This document shows positions 52,595-63,019 of a stretch of 64,000 nucleotides of DNA, one piece after another. Below the pieces are notes generated by a model. The model ran no database searches, was not told where the DNA came from, and worked only from the letters and a program-made list of their open reading frames with translations. Location: positions 310,001 through 374,000 of the forward strand of contig JASISA010000009.1 of the NCBI GenBank assembly GCA_031771865.1. Reading direction: 5' to 3'. Position numbers and translations under genes: made by a program. The first letter of the stretch is position 1; each line of letters begins with the position of its first letter. This DNA comes from Nothophaeocryptopus gaeumannii. Its lineage: Eukaryota; Ascomycota; Dothideomycetes; Mycosphaerellales; Mycosphaerellaceae.

Positions 52595-53100
52595 ATGCCG
52601 GTGAGCTTAGAGTTCAATTTCGCGTCTTCCCTGACGCTCACGGACAGCACTGAATCGACGCCGTAACCTCGAGACACCGCCAGCAGTGAAGTGACTCCCG
52701 CTGGCCCTTTTGATTTCGGACAGCCGCCAGCGCCGCCAACCGCACCTACTCCATCGCGTACCAGCACCGGCACTAGCACCAACCTCAACAACGCGCCTTC
52801 GTCAGCAGCTGAACGCGTCTTCTCCATCACTAAACTCGCCCAGCAGATCCTCTTGAACTGCAGCATGAAGGATATTACAGGCGCGCGCGTCGGGCCAGCG
52901 AAACCATGAGCAGTGTCATGACTGGCTCAAAGACCCTACGGCAGATCTGCTTCTGAGAACCTGCTCCGGTTACCAAAATCGTTCGGTTCGATTCCAGCGG
53001 CAAGGGCATGATTCACTCCAAGTTCGAAGTTGAAGTCTTGAAAGATGCTACGTTCGTATCGTCGCCCGCCTCCCTCCAGCCTTGTGGCGTGCGGCAGCGG
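52595..53100 (+). pseudogene. F-box gene relic
   Basis: ATG 52595 opens a Ser/Thr-rich leader, hits TAA at 52664-52666, and continues in the same frame with a Pro/Thr-rich linker and an F-box helix (AERVFSITKLAQQILLNCSM). It stops again near 52907. In another frame the family's next block appears (KTLRQICF, stop, EPAPVTKIVRFDSSGKG). Two premature stops plus a frame change mark it as a pseudogene. The domain order (linker, F-box, LRQxxFxEPAP) matches other F-box genes of this type. Confidence 0.6.
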
Positions 53101-53285
53101 AGCACTCGAGGATGAATGATAACTCAAGAAGACACTATACCTTATGGTGGAGCATTCGGATTGGGTGAGGGAGGCTAGAGAGAGGACGGAGAGGATGGAA
53201 AAGGCCGATAAGCAGGGACGCGCCAAGGTGCAGTAGGATGGAGAGCCTAGCATCGGAACCTAGCTTCATGGGACTGCGAGGTTTC

Positions 53286-53393
53286 TCATAAGTGTTCGAG
53301 AATGGGCTCGAACAGCTCCGGAATAGTTGTGACGGCTTTAAATGCGGCGTCGAATGGTTCTGATGGCGGCTCTTTGCTCAATATGAAGCTCAT
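53286..53393 (-). pseudogene. Truncated F-box gene start
   Basis: 35 codons from ATG 53393 (TTIPELFEPILEHL at the end is the first F-box helix), then TGA. No coherent continuation was found downstream. Its upstream region resembles that of the F-box gene at 54.0-54.9 kb, which supports it as a duplicated and then truncated copy. Confidence 0.55.
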
Positions 53394-54001
53394 CTTTTCG
53401 GCCGCAGGTAGTGAGGTTGGATGGCGGGGATACTGTAGCGAAATCGGAGAAAGTTCGTCTTTTGGATGTGGTTGTGGAGTAAGCGGCTCTTTCGAGAAGA
53501 GCAGTCACGGTGTTTTTGATGTGTCTGGCCAGACGAGGTTGGTGATTGTTGGAAGTCCTGAAATTCAGACGTAAGCAACCTAAGTCGAGGCGGAACGTGT
53601 TGCGTCCGGAGGGTGTTGTATGTCTGTTGAGAACGCGACATGCAGCTGCAGCTTCTCTGCTTCACTACTTATCCGGGAACCTTCCCAAACAATTCTATTC
53701 ACTCAAGCCAACTAAATATGTAGGCTGAAAAGCTCTCATCTCGCGGCAGCCGATCTTGCCACTGAGTTTTAGTCAAAATTAGTTTTGATATGGGGTTGCA
53801 ACAGAGCGGTACTCAAGAGCCATCTAGTCCATACGCCTCCCATTCCTCTTCGCGTTTGTATCCGAATCCGAGCTTCAGCATGTGACGAGGCTGATTACGC
53901 GCGGCTCACTCAATCTCCTCAACTGCAGCCTCTGCAACGTCGATGTCTCTGCGCTCCTGCTCAGAAAGAAAACCACCTCCAGGGAAGCCAATAGACATAG
54001 A
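53394..54001. repeat. Upstream region of truncated F-box copy (duplicated flank)
   Basis: Minus-strand 5' flank. The part around 53630-53710 matches the region around 55095-55180: both contain, on the minus strand, GAGTGAAT..GAA, then GGATAAG.AGTGAAGCA, then TGCAGCTGCAT, then CTCAAC at similar spacing. The 53720-54001 part holds nothing recognised. Confidence 0.6.
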
Positions 54002-54885
54002 TCAGACGGCCCCGCCAAGCTTCCAAGGACCCTGCTGCAGCTCCTCGAGACTTTCGCGGAGTGACTTCTTGGTGACTATCTCCAGCGCAGTGCGGCGAAC
54101 CTGTTCGATCTTGGATGATTCTCTTCGTGTGAGCACCGTGGTACCTGAAGCCCTGTTATCAAGCGCTTGTTGCACGAGCGACCCCATTGTGGCAGTAGCC
54201 CAGCCCGTTAGCTCGGTCTTGAGTGTGAAGTTCACGTAGTGACCGCGCAGGCCATGCGCTCTGGGCGTGTGAACGTTGATAAGTACTTTGACACGAGCTG
54301 GCGAAGGCTGCGACAAGCTGAGTGGCTCCCAAGACTGCTTCTGGCCAGATAGAAATGCAGAAATCGACTTGCATAGTCCACCACGTACCGTAAGATGGTC
54401 TCCACGAGCCCAGATGGCATACAAAGCGTGCCGCGAGTGGGGTTCAGTATCGCGCTGATCTCTCATGATGGCAGCGTTTGGCTCTGCGGAGATCAATTGA
54501 CCAACGCCCGTGTTGCCTGGAGTCTTGAGACAGAATCTCCTAGTTCTGTTATCTCGGTGTCTCTCCTGGCGGATGCTGTAAGACCGCGGTGTCGTGTCCG
54601 AGTGCGGTGGAAACGGGTGCGTTCGACAAGCTTCGTCGTTATGACGATGTCTCGAAACTGGCGACAGACTCGTTGGGCCGCCAGGATCTGCTTTGCTGGA
54701 AGGTTCTCGAATATGAGCTCCAATAATTCGGCGGTGTTGAAGACTGCCTGTCGAGCAGCATCTGCGCTCAGTCCTCGAGTGATTCGCTGAGATGTTGCGG
54801 ATGCTTGGGGCGCATGCTTCAATTTGCGCCGTGCGAAGGAAGGCCTGAAGTCGTCATCTTCGTTTTCTCTCTTACGGCGCACCAT
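54002..54885 (-). CDS. F-box protein, frame change in the middle
   Basis: ATG 54885 begins a basic N-terminus (MVRRKRENEDDDFRPSFARR), then a clear F-box (VFNTAELLELIFENLPAKQI and LAAQRVCRQFRDIVITT). This frame ends at TGA near 54493. The next frame carries the expected downstream part of the family (SWEPLSLSQPSPARVKVLIN, AHGLRGHYVNFTLKTELTGW) to 54002. I could not find a canonical intron joining them, so either one base is lost or gained near 54495-54540, or the gene is broken. If joined, the product would be about 290 residues, normal for this family. Confidence 0.6.
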
Positions 54886-55193
54886 TCTGCGTTGATGTGT
54901 ACTGAACTCGGTACCTTTGGGTGTGGTTGTTGTATGTTGTGAGGGTGGCGTTCTGAACAGGAGCGGTCGAGATGCGTTGGTGCTCTCGCCCGGATGTGTT
55001 TGTTGCTTTGGGAAGTCCGAGGAGATCGAATGGGAGCAAATGAACCTCGAGGCAGAAGGCGGTTTGCTCGGCAGGTGTCATGTCCAGAAGGTGTCGTGCA
55101 CGTTGAGACCGAGAGATGCAGCTGCAATTTGCTTGCTTCACTTCTTATCCCGAAGTCTTTCCGAATTCATCATTCACTCAGCCCCCTGGATGC
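54886..55193. promoter_or_regulatory. Upstream region of F-box gene (other copy of duplicated flank)
   Basis: 308 bp; shares ordered motifs with 53630-53710 (see that entry). It ends at the stop of the next minus-strand gene. Confidence 0.55.
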
Positions 55194-56759
55194 CTAAGGC
55201 CCATAACTATCGTCTCGCAACAGCGGATCTCTCGTCCTCGTAGAAAGTCGATCATAGCCTCCCATCGGCAGAAGCTCCTGCGAATGCGTCTCTTCCCCGG
55301 GTGTCCCAGCTAGATCTGGAGATCCTCTCGTATCATCCACAACCACACCGGAGCCACTAGAAACGGAGATACATCCATTGCAATGATTCAGATGAGGATC
55401 GGATCTGCCAAGCCACCACGTTGCGATGAATGAGAAGCCGGTCCAACATGCACCCAGGAAGACCAGATCAGCTAAGAGGACGGAGAAGAAGAGACTAGCG
55501 CCGCCTTTCTGTTTCGGCACGGAGCACAGGTATTGCGCAAAGAGCGTAGGCGGACTCGTGGCATTCAGGCTCGCGATCGCCGCCTTGTCGGTTGGGTCGA
55601 AAGGCTGCCCGATCGTTCCAGCAGACGGCGAATCCACAACCGTAGCCAGAGTCGTGTCATTGATGGATTGTAAATACTCGATACCATCAGCGGCCAGGAA
55701 CGCATTAGTTGCATTCGCTACCCCGAGGTCCATCAATAGCAGTGAGTAAAGCGATTTCCCGAAAGCGTCCACGGAAATACTGATGTTTGGCAATTGATAC
55801 TGCTTGTTTTCATCGGTCGTATTGTACTGGTTCGCCCAGTCTTGTATCGTAGCCGGGGAATGCATGTACGAAAGGCCTCCATGGTCGTTGGAGATGCCGA
55901 CGTCGCTGAAGAAGAATTTTGGGTCTTTGTAGTCGGTCACGTTGACGTTGCGGGTTAGGTCTATAACGCCTGCGCCCCAGGATGCGCCATCTGAGTCGTC
56001 CAGGTTCCCACCAGGAACAGAGTAGCCCATAGCCTTGCTGATTTGGCCGTACCAGGAGGTGACGATTCGAACGCCGTAGTACAAGTTGGCATTCTTCGAC
56101 ACGTTCTGCGTCAGAAAGTTTTGTGTGGTTTGCTCATTGTCTCCAGCCCTTTGCAGTTGAACGGTGAAGTTCGCGAGGACGTTTCCGACCTCGGACTGTA
56201 TATTGCAAGTCACGATCGCCTAGCCAGTCAGCTGTAATGCACATAGTCACGCCAAGATGTTCTAGCAGCTTACCTTCGCAGTTGTTGCACCCCAAGCCCA
56301 CCAATTTCTCGGGATCCTAGAGTTATCATTCCTTCCTAGGACGATGTTCATCTGCGCGACTAAGCAATCTTGCAGAGTTGAATTGCGATAAGCTGCACTG
56401 GACAGCACTTCCGTACTCCCATTCAAGCCATCAGAGGAGATCTTGTCTAGTGTGTAAATAAAGCCGCGATTCGTTGTCAGATATTGGCCTCCAACAGTGA
56501 GGAGTGCTGCCTGGCACGTAGGCTCCATGCTACTGAGCCAGGAGAAGGGCGCTTTCTGAAACCATTCTCTGTTGCTCTCCGTAGCATTTGGGTCTGTCGT
56601 GTAGATTGACTGTAACTGGTAGGCATCGCTGGCGACAGCAACAAAGGAGAACAGGACTGTCAAGATGATGCCACCGACCACGACTACCCAGGTATACCAC
56701 ACGGAAGGGAAAGGCCTGGTGATAGTGTAGGTGAAGATCGAGGGGTTCGAAGGTCGCAT
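55194..56759 (-). CDS. Putative plasma-membrane glycoprotein with two terminal TM helices, 503 aa
   Basis: Exons 56274-56759 and 55194-56219; 54 bp intron (GTAAGC...CTAG). ATG 56759 precedes a membrane helix at ~25-48 (VWYTWVVVVGGIILTVLFSF). A large extracellular-type domain follows with many N-glycosylation sequons (NATESNR, NGSTEV, NVTDYK, NTTDENK, NISISV, NDTTLA) and conserved Cys (PTCQAA, DCLVAQ, VTCNIQ). A second helix (FFSVLLADLVFLGACWTGFS) lies near residue 420, then a short cytosolic tail. Both ends inside with a glycosylated loop outside is a common uncharacterised fungal architecture. Function unknown. Confidence 0.78.
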
Positions 56760-57306
56760 CTTGTGGGCCTGGCCCGGTAGGAGGTGGACCTGTCCTGGAT
56801 GTTTCCAGATGCTAAACGAGCTAGAGGGAGGAGCTAATTCAGAATCAATAGCAGGATTCACACGTATGCCAGGTACAAATATTCTCCTATGGGAGCACAC
56901 AGCCCTTGGACACGTCTCCTCAGCCTAGACTTCGATGTGGGAAAGGCGCTCTACTAAAGACGTGGCGACCTGCTCTCAACGGTGCGGCTGAAGTATTGTG
57001 TACGCGAGCCCTAATCCCGGTAGCTCTGGGACACAGACCGGCCGCAGCACTGGCATCTGGCCGCACGACGTCTTGTGTGACATGGTGGCCGGTGAAGAAA
57101 AGCATTCCGTATGCTCTGATCTGAGATAGCAGATGGATGTTCAAAGTATGTGGTGTCTCAGGTGTGTGAGTTGAGCAGGAGCTGTCATTGAAGGTTCGGA
57201 AGTCAATTTTGCCAAGAAACATTGCTCGTTGAGAACGATACCACCTTATGAATGCATAGTCAAATTTCATGGATCATGCTGCTTAACTGACAGTTCTTAG
57301 AAGCCC
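56760..57306. other. Intergenic region
   Basis: 547 bp between two minus-strand genes; nothing recognised. Confidence 0.5.
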
Positions 57307-58781
57307 TCAAATCGCCCAAGTTGAGCTATACTCCTCCATCTGGAAGATCTTCTCCATCTGTCTTCTTCTAACACCAACATTCCCTCCATCAAACAGCGGC
57401 AACACCATAGCATCGTTCAACAGTCTCGAAAATGGCAGATCCGTTCGGTATGAAGTCCTGTACCGCCGCGTCAGAATGCTCTTCTCTGGTTTGCGAAGTA
57501 TCGCACTCACATCCCAACAGCACTCATACAATCCGTCACACTCCTAACCGCACCCTCGCTCCCAAACATCTTCGCCTGCAAGCAACCCTCCTGCCTCGCC
57601 GCAAGATCCCCCGGGCCGTTCTCTAACCTTCAAGCCAGTCAGTCAACACACCGACTCGCCCGCTTCTGCTTCACTTCACACTTACCCATACAACCCTTTC
57701 CAAGTAACCAACCTCGCCGCATCACACCTCATCTTCACGCCCATCAACAAATCCGCCACGCTCTGCCTCTCAATAACCTTCACACTCCCACCCCTTGTAT
57801 CCTCTTTCGCGAACTTCAGAGCAGCATCAAACGCAGCTCGCATGATGGAAACAGAGAACGCACCCACGAGCGCCGCAGAGGCCGTGAAAGACTGCACTAT
57901 TAGACTTGCAGCGGCATGTCCTTGCGCGAGGACCTGGGAGTTTGGGATGCGGAAGTTCGTGAAGCGCGAGTGAGGGCCGGAAGTCGCTGGGTGGCCCATC
58001 AGGTCGGGTTCGTCGAGGATGGTGTATGCGGAAGTCGGATTGGAAGCTACCAAGTCACGAGAGATCGTGAAAATGATAATAGAAGCAGCTGGGTCAGCGC
58101 GAGAGTCTTGCGGTGCGCCTGGGGAGGATACGATTCGTGCTACGACGCATTGCAGATCGGCGCCTTGCCCGTCCCACCCGCCGGAATTGGTTGTCCAGAG
58201 CTATCACACGCAACCATTAATGCAGTCCCATCGCACATCAGTAAGTCAGAGTGACAAGCTGAGAGACATACCTTCTCCCCATTCAAAACCCACTCCTCTC
58301 CCTCCCTCACAGCCGTAGTCTGCAACCCTTTCCCACCCCTCTCCAACCAATTGGCCGTCCCGCCCGGCTCACTGTGCACCAAACTCGCCAACGGCTCACC
58401 TTCCTCCCTGGCCTCCAGAAACATCTGCAAGTGTTCCTTCTGCAACCTCTCATGTCCACTCATAATCAACGGCGTTAGCCCCAGACCAGTCGCAGCAATC
58501 GTCAACGTCACACTACAATCCGTCGCGTACAGTTCCTCCAGCACGACCGCTGCATCGACGAGACTTTCGTTTGTTCCGCCTAGGGGGACGGGGATTTGGC
58601 CTTTGATAAGACCTCCAGCTGTAGCGATACGGTAGAAGGGACGGATTGCACAGAAACGTTCAGACTGGGTAGGGAGTTTGGAGTAGGTTGCGTGTGCCGT
58701 AGACAAGACTTGAGACGCAAAGCCACGAGCTTCGGCTTGTTGTTTCTTTTGGGAGGGGGTTAGCTGGAAGTCGAGAGGCAT
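57307..58781 (-). CDS. Acyl-CoA dehydrogenase family protein
   Basis: Four exons, 58272-58781, 57686-58200, 57511-57627 and 57307-57457; introns 71, 58 and 53 bp, all GT-AG; 430 residues. Features of the fold: an N-terminal helical domain (FQLTPSQKKQQAEARGFASQ), the beta-domain substrate/FAD segment (ASLVHSEPGGTANWLERGGK, EGEEWVLNGEK), and the C-terminal helical domain (RAAFDAALKFAKEDTRGGSV; DCMSAVGMTSY across the last splice; LNDAMVLPLFDGGNVGVRRR). This is the FAD-dependent oxidase/dehydrogenase superfamily, which also includes nitroalkane oxidases. The usual catalytic Glu position is not obvious, so the reaction is uncertain. No peroxisomal SKL end is seen (it ends TWAI). Confidence 0.88.
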
Positions 58782-59661
58782 CTTGTGTACGTTTGATCGA
58801 GAATATAACCGAGAGAACAAGCAATTGTCCAGGGAGAAGAAAGGCAAGGGAGTTTGCGAAGCCCGATGCCTTTATGTGTTCTTATCGCGTGAAGTCGCAA
58901 GGCGGAAGAGGAACCGTAACTCTATTGAGCTGCTGGGTATACATATACTTAGCTGGCCTGGGGTACTAGGTGCGGCTTGCGCAATGCGGCTGAGAGGGGC
59001 AGGGATCTGTCATCGTCAGCAGAGCTTTCTGCCAAGAGAAGTAGGCTAGAAGGATTCTGTCTACGAATTAGGCAATAAGTGTTCGCAAAATGATCGTCCT
59101 CGTTGTCCGGCTTGTTCATCGAACGACTGTCGGTTAATCTTCAAATGTGGGAAGCTGTGGTATGCAGGGACCAAGCTTCGTCTACCCTGCAGGCTGGTGC
59201 AGATAACGAGGCAAATGCTGCGGAGCCGACGGAATTGAGGCCGCAGTCAATACGCGTACTTTTGTAGGTGAGCCTCAGGGTGCGAATGCCTCACCATATT
59301 TCCTGTGAACAACCTGGCAGGTTGTAGATTGAGCGTCAAAGTAGATACCGGCTCTACGAAACTCGACGTTCCTGACCTCCGACCATCTCAAGTTCGATCG
59401 AGCAGAGCCGTTCCAACATTGTCTCATATATGTGGCCTCATGGCCTCTTGGTGATGCGCCGAAAGGCTGTTGTGGACTTTTAAAGCTTCTTTTGTGGTCT
59501 ACTTGCATGTGGCGCAGGCAATAGATCCATGGCCAGGTGGTGTCATCTGGTGCACCAGAATATTGCAGGCCGCAAATCGACGATGAGCAGTCGGCTACGA
59601 GGTCGTAGGCTATTGCTGGCATGGGCGTGATCTTGCTCAGTCTGTTCCGGAGATGATACTC
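58782..59661. other. Intergenic region
   Basis: 880 bp. A 115-codon minus-strand frame (59275-59622) just beyond the ARPC5 stop has no recognisable domain and is likely 3' flank. No RNA gene seen. Confidence 0.5.
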
Positions 59662-60365
59662 TCATACTGTCCTTCGATCTGACATGACCCGCACGATGCT
59701 ACCGGGACCACAAATTTCAATAAGCTGTATGTCTGGTCAGCTCGGATGTCAGTCAACACACCAGTCGAAATTACCTTCTCGTGCCAGCTCAGCAGTACAC
59801 TCATTGCTTGACCTCCTCCCTCAGCACCACCAAAGTTTCTGCCTCCAATTTGGGAGAATCCTGTCGCTTGCGGTGTGAGATTTCTGGGTGTCCCTGTAGA
59901 GTTGCTGGCAGGAGTCTCCTTCGCCATTCCCTTGTACAGGTATTTCATCAAAGTATCGCATACCTCTGAGCCGCCTTCAGATTGGTGTATCCGTTGGAGA
60001 ATTGGTGTCATTTCGGCTTGCCGTATCGATTGCAGGATCTCGGTCACTGTCTGAAGATGCAAGTTCTATTCCCTTCTTGTCAGCTCCCGCCTACATCCGA
60101 CCCTTCCTCACGTTGCAGTATGATGCTGCCTGGCGCATACCTTTCCTTGCTCATCTGCACCGTACGGCGCATTCTCAAGTGCTCCTAACAAAGCACCTTC
60201 CGCATTGCCTCCTCTTAACAGCTGCCGTATCTGTCCTGCGAGAGTCTGTACATCGGGGGTGGAGACTGGCTGGACAGCTGGTGTGAGGGTGGTCAGGTCA
60301 AAGTTGGAGGATGATTCGGGATCGAGGGCGTCAATGTCGATTGTTCGCCAGTTGAATTCTGCCAT
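59662..60365 (-). CDS. ARC15: Arp2/3 complex subunit 5 (ARPC5, p16-Arc)
   Basis: Exons 60141-60365, 59775-60065 and 59662-59724; introns 75 bp (GTATGC...ATAG) and 50 bp (GTAATT...ACAG); 192 residues. N-terminus MAEFNWRTIDIDALDPESSS. Family landmarks are ALENAPYGADEQGK-NLHLQT, CDTLMKYLYKGMA, AMSVLLSWHEK-LIEICGPG, and the invariant C-terminus SIVRVMSDRRTV, which requires the last short exon. ARPC5 is the smallest of the seven Arp2/3 subunits and helps nucleate branched actin at cortical patches during endocytosis and growth. It is transcribed divergently from the large orphan gene at 60800. Confidence 0.95.
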
Positions 60366-60799
60366 TGTTGCGGTGCTGTTGTTATTAAGCTTTTTGGGTG
60401 TTGTTCAATGGCTCGTATAGTGCGCTGAAGTTGGGTCTCAATGGTCGCAAGTGAAGCTCTGGTGGTGTCGGTGATGTCTGGAGGTGCCTTGCGATGATGT
60501 GGGGAGAGAGCGTCTTGGCAATGGAGACTGGCCTGAGGATCGGGGCTGCAGGGATGTTGGGATCGCGTCCCGCAGTCGAAGTGAATGCTCATGACCGAGT
60601 GAACTCGACAACCAACACATACACAACACAACTTCGACTGATCGCAGAAACAGCATCGAAGTGATCGCGACATCACCGTGACTACGAGATCGGAAGAGCG
60701 CTTGCGAATTGAGCCCGAATCGAGGAATAGACGCGACAACGAACACCAACTACGCGACGGAGGCGACGGGAGGCTGTAACATCAAATGCGCACGGAGCC
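60366..60799. promoter_or_regulatory. Divergent promoter, ARPC5 / large orphan gene
   Basis: 434 bp between opposite start codons; no further signal assigned. Confidence 0.6.
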
Positions 60800-63019
60800 A
60801 TGGACAAAGTTCAGGCGCATGACGAGGACACTGGGTCAGACTTGGTATCGGACCTGAGCGCATTGCAAGACAACGACACGGACACGCTGGGCCGTCAGAT
60901 CCTGCAGCACCAGCGCGAGGTGCAGCAGATGAAGCTTGAGAACAGACGACCCTTCTGGAGAGCCAAACCGCGAACAACAATCCCTGTTGAGACTTTGAGC
61001 AGCGTTGCTGAGGGGGCTAAGTACCACCAAAGGCATGCAAGCGAGGGGAGCAACCGATCGGATCCGCCATTGAATGTTCCCCGGGAATGGGGGAGACGGG
61101 CTAAAAGGCGCTCAGATTGGGGTAGGACCCAAGAGACGGGAGAGGAGGAGAAGAATAAGGGGCTTTCTTTGAAACTCCACGAAGACTCCATCTTCCCTCA
61201 CCGGACACTGTATACTGGCGACGAGAACCCGCTCTTGAGTCCTGGAGGCGTTCTGGCGTCGATCGAATCTACCCCACCTTCTATGCGCCGGCGGAGACAA
61301 ATGTCCTCGCCTTCATCTCTACGACACATGAACAGCACACTACACCCAGGCCTGGACTCTGAAGATGTCGAGTTCAACGACGCATCACTACTGGTCTCCA
61401 CACCAGCTGTCAATTATCGCAACCGAAAGATCGACTACCTGATGAAGTCGGAGCTTGAGGAGGAAGACTTGCAGGCAAAATCAAGGAAGACGTTGGGTGA
61501 GCTGACTACAAGACCCGGGAGCGTTCCAGTGGGAGAGGCGGACAAGATTCCAAGACGGCGAAGCAGTCGACTCAGCGATAAGGAGAATGCGCCAGAACCC
61601 GAGATTCCAACTGCGGACGACGCAGAGACAATCAAAAACGCTCGAAAATCATCACATGGCAGAAATGATTCAATAGCATTGTTAAGAAAACTTGCTCGGG
61701 TGTCAAGCTTATCGCCCAGACCTGGTAGAGACAAGGCTGAGCCCGAGAAACAAGACGAGTGGTCCAGGTCAGAGGCAGTTTTGAGGCCTACTATCACAAG
61801 AGAGACAACAGAATCCCGACGCGTTCGCATTAGCGAAAGCAGTAAGAAAGAGTCAGCAGAGGACAAGCCTTCAATTGGCGAGGGCGCAAAAGCAGCGTCC
61901 AAACAACAAGAGTCATCATACAAAATGCCATTCACAGGCGCTTGGCTAGGCACTTCTGGAAAGTCACAGGAACAAAAGAAAGATCCACGGAGAGTCCTTA
62001 GCGAGCCTTCACATCCCAAATCGGCCTTGGAGGCTGTCATGCAGGACGCGAGGGACAATCGTGACCCGGACCTAGGCGAGAGTACCATGGCATCACTTGA
62101 GGATATAGCGCATCCCAACACTGATGCCACCAACTCCACCATCAATATCGAAACCGGCACTGACCCCAAATTGGCCGCCGAACAGGCTGAGCTGAAGCTT
62201 GGTCGACCTTTGACACAGGTAGAGAAGGACCGCGTACAAGAAGACGTGGCTCTTGAAAATCTCAATAAACGATTGCGCTCCACGCGCACAACCATCAAAG
62301 ATGCGAATCGTGGACTTCGTCGCATCGAAAACCGCATCGAGGGAGCCACCGAAGCTCCTCCCGGTTCAGCGGGTGAAGTCATTCGCGAGGTGATAGTCGA
62401 GAGCCCAGCCGACATCCGCTGGCCTCGAGACCTGACCCCATACACTGATCACAACGGTCGCACCATCTGCGAACACTGTGGTGGATGCTACACGTCCGTC
62501 TGGCAGGGGCTTTGGACCGAATTCCGAGAGAATTTCTACACTTACGAAGGACCCGAAAACGACCAACTCCGTATAACAGTACTTGGCTGGACGCTCCTCA
62601 TATTCTGGATCTGGTACTACATCGAAGCTTCACTCTACCAGAAGTACCACAACTATTCAACCGGCGGACCTTACTACTTCCCATTCGTATTGCCAACATT
62701 ATTGATACGACCTTTTCGTCCGATCCTAGATCCAGTGTTCGAAGTCATCGCATCAACATTTTCGGAAGTCTGGATATTCTTCTTTGGTGTGAAAGATACG
62801 AGTGGACCGACCTGGAGACAGCTGAGACATCCGAGCCAGAGGGTCCCTCCACCGCCTTCGCAGACTGCTAAAAGAGCTGCTGAGACGGTACTGGGAAGCG
62901 GGAAAGAGTGGTTTGGAGCTGCTGCGAAAGCGACTGCGCAAGCGGCTCACAGGGTTGTTGCCAGTGCTGGGGATGCGGCTGGGGAGATTGGGAGTATGTG
63001 GGATGATGAATGGATTTGA
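60800..63019 (+). CDS. Large conserved-looking membrane-associated protein, 739 aa
   Basis: Intron-less from ATG 60800. The N-terminal ~500 residues are hydrophilic and probably disordered, with many Ser/Thr, basic patches (IPRRRSSRLSDKEN, SMRRRRQMSSPSSLRHMNST) and a predicted short coiled coil (EQAELKLGRPLTQVEKDRVQ then LNKRLRSTRTTIKDANRG). From ~535 a compact domain appears: RWPRDLTPYTDHNGRTICEH then CGGCYTSVWQGLW, with a CxxCGGC cluster that could bind metal. Next comes a membrane helix (ITVLGWTLLIFWIWYYIEAS, ~595-615) and further hydrophobic segments (YYFPFVLPTLLIRPF; VWIFFFGV), then an Ala-rich tail ending MWDDEWI. Architecture suggests a nuclear-envelope or spindle-pole-body anchor; this is inference, and I cannot name the family. 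Confidence 0.8.
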   Translation: MDKVQAHDEDTGSDLVSDLSALQDNDTDTLGRQILQHQREVQQMKLENRRPFWRAKPRTTIPVETLSSVAEGAKYHQRHASEGSNRSDPPLNVPREWGRRAKRRSDWGRTQETGEEEKNKGLSLKLHEDSIFPHRTLYTGDENPLLSPGGVLASIESTPPSMRRRRQMSSPSSLRHMNSTLHPGLDSEDVEFNDASLLVSTPAVNYRNRKIDYLMKSELEEEDLQAKSRKTLGELTTRPGSVPVGEADKIPRRRSSRLSDKENAPEPEIPTADDAETIKNARKSSHGRNDSIALLRKLARVSSLSPRPGRDKAEPEKQDEWSRSEAVLRPTITRETTESRRVRISESSKKESAEDKPSIGEGAKAASKQQESSYKMPFTGAWLGTSGKSQEQKKDPRRVLSEPSHPKSALEAVMQDARDNRDPDLGESTMASLEDIAHPNTDATNSTINIETGTDPKLAAEQAELKLGRPLTQVEKDRVQEDVALENLNKRLRSTRTTIKDANRGLRRIENRIEGATEAPPGSAGEVIREVIVESPADIRWPRDLTPYTDHNGRTICEHCGGCYTSVWQGLWTEFRENFYTYEGPENDQLRITVLGWTLLIFWIWYYIEASLYQKYHNYSTGGPYYFPFVLPTLLIRPFRPILDPVFEVIASTFSEVWIFFFGVKDTSGPTWRQLRHPSQRVPPPPSQTAKRAAETVLGSGKEWFGAAAKATAQAAHRVVASAGDAAGEIGSMWDDEWI

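Noticed and set aside
52975..53005. GGTTCGATTCC resembling a tRNA T-loop
   Set aside because: No matching T-stem, acceptor stem or anticodon arm around it, and it lies in the F-box relic.
59275..59622. 115-codon minus-strand frame starting with ATG just past ARPC5
   Set aside because: No domain or coding signal beyond openness; more likely the ARPC5 3' flank.
61435..62445. 336-codon minus-strand frame
   Set aside because: Antisense to the 739-residue gene; Ser/Arg-rich with no recognisable sequence.
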